Position numbers and translations under genes: made by a program
Assembly (NCBI GenBank): GCA_027382625.1
Contig: JAJKFJ010021713.1
Span: 40,078 to 104,077 of the forward strand
DNA length: 64,000 bases
DNA from: Tetmemena sp. SeJ-2015
Lineage: Eukaryota; Ciliophora; Spirotrichea; Sporadotrichida; Oxytrichidae
Direction of reading: 5' to 3'
Notes under the pieces: generated by a model
The model's input: the letters and a program-made list of their open reading frames with translations, nothing else
Databases searched by the model: none
What the model was told of the DNA's origin: nothing
In this document: piece after piece, positions 57,201 through 64,000 of the stretch
Position numbering within the stretch: the stretch's first letter is position 1
How the letters are laid out: each line of letters begins with the position of its first letter

Positions 57201-58302
57201 TATTATGACCCACATAACAGAATCAGTGTGGACGCAAAAGCAATTCGCATCTTGGCAATTTATGTTGTGGAATTTAATTAGACTTATCAAGAAGGACAGT
57301 TCCTGAAAAAGGCCTTCTCTCTGTCCTTTTATTCTATCTATCTTATTCTCTAGGAAACTAGTCCCTGCTAAAAAGTCCTCAAGATTTTCTAAGGACTCGC
57401 CTTTCATCTTTCTCAAAACTTAAGAGGAGAAAAAAGATCTGAGCGAAAGGCAACTTATCAGAAAAGTGACAGTTAGGAATATTAGGTAGACTATGTTTGT
57501 GCCAAAAGATTTGTGGTTCACATAGTCAATCAATCTATTAAATTTAAATAAAAAAGGAATCAAGATCGTCACAAGGATTGAGAGTTGCAAGCAGTAGAGA
57601 ATGCTTTGGCTCCTAGATATCCAAATGTGATACTCTGCTTAACTCCTGTGTCTAGTCAAAATTATTGAGAGATTCAAAAGTATCAGAAGTATTACAAGTA
57701 TAGACACATACTGACTTATTATGTCGTATTTTCAAATAAGGAATTTTCTAGTCTTATAAATGAAGATATTTTAAGTATTTTCTCGAATACAATCCCTGAA
57801 AGGTCACTATTCCTATTTTAAAGAGGTAAGATAGCTGCTAAGAGTTGATGTTTGGCATGGCCCAAACCATCTTCTAGTTCTGAATTCTCAATGAATAAGC
57901 TCTTCTCATCATTTAAACTTTTTGAATTTTATCACTAGGTTATGAAAAGAGAGCAACCCGAAGGCAGTTAGAGATATGATCATCGAAGAAAATTCAAGCC
58001 CCACTGCTTCATCAAAATCTACTAAGAAGTTTCTGATTATTACTATCAGTAAAGGGAGAGAGAGGATTGTTTCAAAAAGTACAAACACTAAGAAGATGAA
58101 CCTCCTAGTCTGATTTTGTTTCTCTTAGATGATGGCCTTATTTTAAGCTCAAATGCTATTCAAAATAAAATAACAAGAGAAGAGACAAACAAATTTGGAG
58201 TCACACAGATTAAAAATAAGCAAGCTAATTAATTAAATCCTTTAATCCTACTTAGAGGAGGATTATGCTATTTATTTCTCTGGCAAAACGAATTTTGGGC
58301 AT
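51287..58302 (-). CDS. Polytopic membrane protein with PAS domain, tmcB-like (copy A)
   Basis: Large ciliate membrane sensor-like protein. Start ATG 58302 (MPKIRFAREINSIILLQVGL). Hydrophobic segments follow (FIFLVFVLFETILSLPLLIV, NIVYLIFLTVTFLISCL at about 57480). A conserved-looking block RKMKGESLENLEDFLAGTSF leads to the motif HNINCQDANCFC (about 57240-57275), an H-x3-C-x4-C-x-C pattern I associate with tmcB-like proteins. A PAS-like domain lies at about 55530-55680 (GKIILANQSILKLLGYMPDE). Then come SSSSDSYTNFE, GKQTPRSLKVIIQLTFLIFA (membrane helix), FNFIGGDKYTALNQRLFELT, a His-rich loop near 52660-52700, and FYDDLVRDYLVMFSCFIFIL (membrane), ending ILPLDKLNQEQIQQLKIFFK at TGA 51287-51289. 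Many frame breaks suggest several IESs. It is paralogous to copy B at 59393-63350. Ligand and function unknown. Confidence 0.7.
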
Positions 58303-59392
58303 AATTAATTTGCTCGTTAATAATAATTTTAAAGTATATAATTTTGTCTTAATTAAACTAATTAGATATTTTAGGCTTGCTCATCGGATAGTTTTACGAT
58401 GTGATATGCGAGTAATATAATTAATAAATTAATTAAATGAGTAAATGTATTATAATAAAATAATTGATGTTTTGGAGAATTCTATCCTCTCTAATATTTT
58501 GAGAGCCAATAAAACTTATTATACTGCAATGATCATAGAGCTGTTTTAAGGATAGATATCTAGTTTTTAATTTTTCAAAAAGTAATTAAATAATTTTCTT
58601 TTGAGTACTACCATCGATTTAATTATCTATATTTTCCATTTATTAAATTTGATAATCCGATAATTCTCTTTGTTATATTAAAGTGACCATGTAAATGGCT
58701 ACATTAGATGAGGTAAATATAACCATATGTACTCTGTCCATACCTATTTAATATTTATTAGTCCATTGATGATAGATAAGTCTCTACTACTCCAAAGTTA
58801 CCAAGACCTTTGCTCTCACTTTTAGCATAAAGAATTGACGCAAGCAGGTAAACTTGAATAACAGAATCAGCAATTTACAGTGACAAATAAACTATTGGGC
58901 TGATCATGCTGTTCTATGTTAAAGAGTTTAGAGTCCAGGCTATGTATTTAATGTTTTGCAGTTTCTCAAACCAAGTTAATAAAACATTCTCAATCTTAAA
59001 TCTTAAAATATTTAAGTCTCTTCTTGCTTTGCATCTGTCAACTATATTTCATCGCACTCTTGCTCTACTAGAATTTGCAAGGCCTGAGGGTCGTTCATAG
59101 CATCTACATTTAAATCTATCTGACTTTCTAGCATGTTTGGGCTCAAAGTTAAATTTAAATACTGTAATAGAAAAGCCTTAATTCAAATAATTATTGAAGG
59201 GATACCTAATATTTATCCAAATTTAAGCAATAATATTATTACAGTTGAGATTTTTAATAGAACAAGACTGATCTCTTCATTTCATTCTTTCAAATTTATA
59301 CCTGAAATAGAGTACAAATAAAAAGACGAGTAAATTTAAGATATATTTATTGTCATAAAAGCTTGTTAAATCTGTAGGTGTATGGATATGAA
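58303..59392. other. AT-rich spacer with a coding fragment
   Basis: Lies between paralogues A and B. Most of it is AT-rich and featureless. On the minus strand about 58900-59140 is open with ciliate code and protein-like (MLESQIDLNVDAMNDPQALQ, ILVEQECDEIQLTDAKQEET), and about 58760-58915 reads as a hydrophobic segment (SPIVYLSLQIADSVIQVYLL). These may be a 5' exon of copy A or a degenerate third copy. I cannot decide. Confidence 0.35.
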
Positions 59393-62300
59393 TCACTTAA
59401 AGAAATCCTTCAAGTTTTGGATTTAATCATGATTAAGTTTATCGAGAGGAAGAATCCTCAACGACATATTTACAAATATATACAACTACTACTAACTATT
59501 TTGCATAATATTAGTCCTGAACATGTGCTTCTTTCATAAAATAAATCATCATTAATGTTATTTGAGGAAGCATTCTTGATTTTGCTGTAACTGTTAGTGA
59601 TAAAGAGACAAATTATGAAGAAGAGGACGCACACAAAGCAACAGAACAAAATCAAGTAGTCCCGCACTATAGAATCATAGAAATCAAGGGTAGAGTCAGT
59701 TGCCTCCTGCTTATACAGCTGAGACATATTCACCATCAATAAAAATTATGTAGGCACACAATCTATTAAATTTATATCAATAACTCTAGAGTCTCGCAAA
59801 GATCTAAGAACAAAGATTAAAATAATAACACACTTTTTAAAATAAAGTGTTGTTGATGGCATCTTTCAGCCAAGGGAGAGTTCTGTTTGAAGATGTAAAT
59901 CTAATATTATCAAGTTAAATTATTTGAATTAATATTGTCTGATTGCACTACGTTGGCTAAATAGGTAAGTCCTTGAGAAAACCCTTACAAAAGCACTCCG
60001 TTGCTTGCCTACTAGCAAATCTTCCTAGTTGCCTCATCACTGTAGGTAATGTTGCAAGCTTGCCCACTCTCAAGTGCTTTAAAGCTATAATAAAAATTGC
60101 TGAGATGAAATCCCCAATTGACTCTAAGTTTTTGGGGAGATCTTTTCTCATATTGGTGTATCTAGTGAATGTTGCTGACCTGGCTTAGAGTTAAAAGTCC
60201 AGAGCGATCTAGGAAGGCTTTTCATAGAGGGGGTAGCTCAAATTCCTGATGAGATTTTCTTTGTAAAAGGAGATGTAGGAAAATGTGTTGGTGCCTCTTC
60301 CATAAATAATGCTCAGACTATCAACTGTCAAAGGGATTTAATTAAACATTCTTAGAGCCATGAAGTAAGATGCAACGAAGTAGCTTGAGAACATAAAAAG
60401 CTAAATAATAAATATAATTTGAGAATACCACAACGCTAAGAATACAGACAAGGAATATTCTAATTCTTAACCGCACTTGCTATTACCTAATGATTTAAAT
60501 TAAAATTTTATATACGGCTTTTTATTATATCCAGGATGAAATCTAGAATTCTTTTAATTAAAAAAAAAGATAATTGAATATATCTTGCTGAATATTTTTA
60601 ATTAGATAGAATTCTACAAATTTGAGAATTAAGGACTTCTAAAATTTGATTAAATATTTAAATAATTTTCCAAATTTAATAAAAATCTTTTTGGAATAAA
60701 AAGTAAATTTTAAATGATGGCTTGTTTATGTTCAAGTTGTTGTTCAAAATTGATTGGCTTTAGAATGGTTGAGCCTCTCTTTTCCTGATCTGTGGCCGTC
60801 TTCTATGAAATATCTTATAATGAGTTGAGTTAGTGCTCAGTTATAACTTAACTTATATTTGTGTAATAGTTTTCCTATCATGGTGCGTCCTCGTTTAATC
60901 AATGCTCTGCGATATCTAGCTTTCAAAATCAACTTAAAAAGTAATTATCATTAATTTATAGACTCTGATATAATTATTTGCTTAAACTTGTGATAGACTG
61001 ATTTCGCTGTTCTCCTTCTTGAATCTACTAGCTACTTGCTGATCTGAGTGAGAACGAATCTAGAAGGATGGCTGCTGCTCCTCTCTTAAGTTCTTTCTTT
61101 TTTTGCTTTAATACCAAACTGGGGAATCCTATTCTTCGGAGTTATATGTCCACCTCCTCAATAGCAGCTGCCTGGGCTCTATCGCTTAAATAAAGTACGG
61201 GTAGTTTAAATTACACATTAAGAATATATGTATATGATGGTGATGGTATCTTTTACTGTGAGTATAATCTTCTTCAAATTTATAGCAAATAAAATATACT
61301 TTTTTAATTAAAACATGTAAGAAGCAATTATTTGTAATTAAAAATTATAAAAATAAGAGCATTAGACTAAATCATAATGTTTTAGCAACTTAAATGTCTT
61401 ATACTTTTAAAAGATAAAATTTGACCCTTGACTCTTTCCTTTCTTCATGTCTATTACTTTTACAAAAAACTTTAGAAGGGAAATTAAACTATTGATGATC
61501 AAAGATTCAAAGCTCTGGACTTAAATCTAAGCAGAGAGAGCTGTATGAGGTCTGGATCTCTCGCCCACGCTTTCATTAATGTCAGATAAAGATGCAAGTC
61601 CTCTGTCTCTAATGAATTTTAATCTATTTTTCTATAAGAGATACTGAATTCAAGCTTGACAGTTTAAGATAGATCGTCAGGGCCGCCTGATAGAGAGGTC
61701 TCGTGGATCATTTGTGATTTGTGAGAGCCAATACCATGCCTGCTCTCATATATCCTCCCTGAAGCTTCTTTGTTTAACTCATTATTGCTCTTAGTTTTTA
61801 GAGAAACCAAATCGTTAAGCTCAAGCATGCATTAATCAATAAACATACTCAAATATTTCATTCACTGATAAATTATGAGATTGGTAACACTTGAAAATTA
61901 GAGTGTTCATCAACTCAGGAGACAAATTCAGGAAGAAGTTAATGGCGATATATTGTCTGTCAAATATTCTGGATAACAGAGGTGTCACTATCAACCCCAC
62001 CACTAAGATAGAGCAAATCAAATTTTAAATTTAGAAGAAATATTTACGATAATCGAGATAATGATAGTGAGTTCAGTGGAGGTTTTGCTTTCATCTGCAT
62101 TTGTTTTTATATCAGCTGCAAATTTATCCCTTGCTTGCACCAAGTGATACCTTAGAGAATCAATTCCATTTTGATTAATGTAGAAGAAAAGTCTCTCAGA
62201 ATCAGTTGGTTGGTAATTCTTGGAAGTATTAGGATTCAAAACTTAGCTAGGCAGCTTCCCAATATGATCCTTGTATTGTAAGTTGTAAAAGTCCAGTAGC

Positions 62301-63350
62301 CTGCTAAACCTAAATAGTTAGGTAAATTATCTATGGGCACATTTAATATTTTTAAATGAAAATACTCTAACCTTAATTAATTCTAATTAGCTCCTCTCAC
62401 TTTCAAAAAGCTATAATTCAAACGCTCAAATTTGTAACTTACTCAACATTTTTTAACTTCCACATTTAAAAATTTATGATAAGTTTAGTGTAAAGGTTCA
62501 TGGCAAATGAGAGAGTTTAATTCGACAAGTCAACTTGATTATTAGAGTTGAGAGTTTTAAGCTACACAACTGGAGAGTTTAAGTATTGGCGAAAGCTTGG
62601 AGAATAACCAAAACTCACACATATAAAACATACCTGCCTTAAATTGAAACTACTTTAGTCAAGATTCTGCTAAAGTTGTTTGGTGTCAGATGTTAATTCG
62701 TAGAGTCTCTGATTCAAAGTTTGATATTTGCCTCCCTAAGTAAACTAGAACGTAGTCTTCTCATAGCCGTTTGCCATCATTGAAATACTTATTATGAAAG
62801 TACAACCAAAATTCTATAAAATGGTACGAACTATAACCCTCAATCTTCCATTATTTGTCTCTCTTTAAGCAGCCTCCCTATAGCACTGCAGTTCCAAGTT
62901 TAGCTAGTTTTTTCTGTCCATAAGTAAGAATAGGTTTGCACTGCTGACTGCTATCATCACAAAAAAGATTAGCAAGGTCAACTGAGTAATGACTTTCAAG
63001 GATCTAGGAGTTTTCTTCCCCAAGCCAGTGATATTCTACTTAATGATGTCTGATTCGATGTTAGTGTAGGAATCTGAGGAGGAAGCTGACTGCATGTCTT
63101 CTTAAAAATTCAAATCTAGTTCTTCATTTTGTCCTTCTGAATTTCTGAGATCTTCTAATTCTTCAGGGTCAACATCTAGACCAGAGTCTAGTGCTCTTAG
63201 TCTGTGTTTAGGTTCACTAAACTCTTAAATTAAAAACTTTGATAACTCTTGGATGATCTTAATAACGATAATGTAGCAGTCAACCACGCCTTGTCCATAG
63301 CGCTCTTGCATGATTAAGGCTAATGACTTTGCAGGCCTTATAGTTCATTC
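59393..63350 (-). CDS. Polytopic membrane protein, tandem paralogue (copy B, 5' truncated)
   Basis: C-terminal part of a second copy of the protein at 51287-58302. Matching blocks in the same order: ALIMQERYGQGVVDCYIIVI (copy A: AIISQERYGNGIVDQFVVIL), ASSSDSYTNIESDIIKQ, GKKTPRSLKVITQLTLLIFF, FGYSPSFRQYLNSPVV (A: FGYSASFRKYLDSKNV), LSFAMNLYTKLI, SKNYQPTDSERLFFYINQNG (A: SKGYQPSDPERIFYYVNQNG), STLDFYDSIVRDYLILFCCF and the end RILPLDKLNHDQIQNLKDFF at TGA 59393-59395. A frame break separates the last two blocks near 59470, so an IES is likely there. Homology to copy A fades at about 63350, just before the transposase gene, so the upstream half (membrane region, H-C-C-C motif, PAS) is missing from this window. 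Confidence 0.7.
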
Positions 63351-64000
63351 ATATGAGTATTGAGTAGTTAATCATTTCCATAAATTAATTGATCGTGAGT
63401 GTGCGAATAGTACTTTAATGGCAGCCGCACGCGATCGCAAAAAGCGCACCAGGAAGCTGGCCGAGTTCCTCCAAGATCGTGATCACTTTCGCAAGTAAAT
63501 TTCGGGCCCTGCACCTCACATTCCCAACCAAGACCTCATACCCTACCTGAGTAGCATGTGCAGTCCGAGTCCCATCAACAAACCGCGGAGGGGCAGTCGA
63601 CCGAAGCTTAGAATCAGGACCACTCTGTCGACGGATCAGCAGTTACTTGCCATCTTGCTCCGCTACGGGACGCTGAGCAATGACCACAACATTCAATTCA
63701 GCTACAACTAAGTGTCGAAAATCACTGGCATCAAGGCTAGCACTGTTGCTATGATAGTCCAGAGGTGGCGCCGCAACGGCTTCATCTACGAGTCGAGGAG
63801 ATCCAACTGCGGAGGCCAGCGGAAGATCCCCCCTGAGATCGAGGCCCGCATCACCTCGGCCAAGCACCTTCATGAGGCGGCGCACTTGACCCTGAGGGAG
63901 CGCATTGACTACTACTCAGTGCGATTCGGGGCACCCAGGGTCTGCCCAGCTACGCTGGCCAAGCTCTTCCATCGTAATAAGGTGTACTACCCCGGGGGTC
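63350..64000 (+). mobile_element. Left part of a DNA transposon (Tc1/mariner-IS630 group)
   Basis: The element begins somewhere between about 63350, where homology of copy B ends, and the transposase start at 63418, and runs off the window. Base composition jumps to strongly GC-rich at 63418. No telomere-like C4A4 terminal repeat is visible, so it is not a typical TBE end; its exact boundary and inverted repeat cannot be fixed without the other end. Confidence 0.6.
63418..64000 (+). CDS. Transposase, N-terminal part (IS630/Tc1/mariner-like)
   Basis: Open from ATG 63418 to the window end, 194 codons, if two internal TAA codons are Gln. The start is a basic segment (MAAARDRKKRTRKLAEF). A helix-turn-helix region follows at about residues 75-135: TDQQLLAILLRYGTLS, FSYNQVSKITGIKAST and VQRWRRNGFIYESRR, then a linker GGQRKIPPEIEARI and a second HTH LTLRERIDYYSVRFGAPRVC plus PATLAKLFHRN. 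The paired HTH with a ...IPPEI...LTLRERI...LxxxFHRN layout matches IS630/Tc1/mariner transposases; the DDE catalytic part would lie beyond the window. The high GC and different codon use from the neighbours indicate an independent origin. The use of TAA for Gln shows it is adapted to the ciliate code. Confidence 0.82.

Noticed and set aside
63643..63885. 80-aa minus-strand ORF
   Set aside because: Antisense of the transposase, open because of high GC content.
1..64000. CRISPR arrays, bacterial operons, rRNA or tRNA genes
   Set aside because: No regularly spaced repeats, ribosome-binding-site-linked genes, or rRNA/tRNA-like sequence recognised; the window is eukaryotic.

Overview
This window looks like germline (micronuclear) DNA of a ciliate, most likely a hypotrich/spirotrich relative of Oxytricha, Stylonychia or Tetmemena. 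The sequence supports this in three ways. (1) TAA and TAG read as glutamine and TGA is the only stop: a run of 18 glutamines at 31653-31706 mixes CAA, CAG, TAA and TAG, and the conserved DLNRQ motif of a carboxypeptidase has TAG for Q. (2) Conserved genes (glutamyl-tRNA synthetase, ribosomal protein S12, cytosolic carboxypeptidase) are interrupted by short AT-rich segments of 33-57 bp. Each is bounded by a 3-5 bp direct repeat, and removing the segment plus one repeat copy rejoins the conserved protein. These are the marks of internal eliminated sequences (IESs) with pointers. GT-AG introns are present as well. (3) A GC-rich transposase gene that also uses the ciliate code sits at the right edge. 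Genus and species are inference. Because IESs, introns and apparent single-base indels break most reading frames, the gene spans below are extents along the germline DNA, not continuous ORFs.

Layout. 1-496: 3' end of an unknown + gene. 829-9692 (-): a giant coiled-coil protein locus, possibly more than one gene. 9778-13484 (-): an unknown Gln/Ser-rich protein. 13485-15559: AT-rich, gene-poor DNA with G-run/C-run bounded repeat units. 15560-16444 (-): a small unknown gene with a 42-bp IES. 16696-19033 (-): glutamyl-tRNA synthetase. 19210-19708 (+): a small putative membrane protein. 19721-23879 (-): a CLASP/TOG-type HEAT-repeat protein. 24136-25949 (-): an unknown protein with IELEKE repeats. 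26300-28008 (-): a cyclin. 28077-28437 (-): a small unknown gene. 28764-30812 (+): a leucine-rich-repeat protein. 30932-33956 (-): a VHS-GAT (TOM1/ESCRT-0-like) protein with a poly-Q tail. 34096-37802 (-): a protein with two cyclic-nucleotide-binding domains, whose 5' part is separated from the rest by about 1 kb holding a 617-bp foldback element. 38071-39830 (+): a putative mitochondrial protein. 39985-40653 (+): ribosomal protein S12. 40946-48729 (-): a tubulin-type cytosolic carboxypeptidase (M14) with a long Q/N-rich region. 49379-50946 (-): an acidic protein. 51287-58302 and 59393-63350 (-): two tandem paralogues of a polytopic membrane protein, the first with a PAS domain and an H-C-C-C motif. 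63418-64000 (+): the truncated transposase, next to the point where homology to the second paralogue ends.

The genes are mostly housekeeping, cytoskeletal/ciliary (carboxypeptidase, TOG protein, coiled coils), trafficking (VHS-GAT) and signalling (CNBD, PAS). They do not form an operon or one pathway. Many spacers are only 50-180 bp. The shared theme is programmed DNA elimination: the IESs, the foldback element and the transposon must be removed, or avoided, to make the somatic genes.
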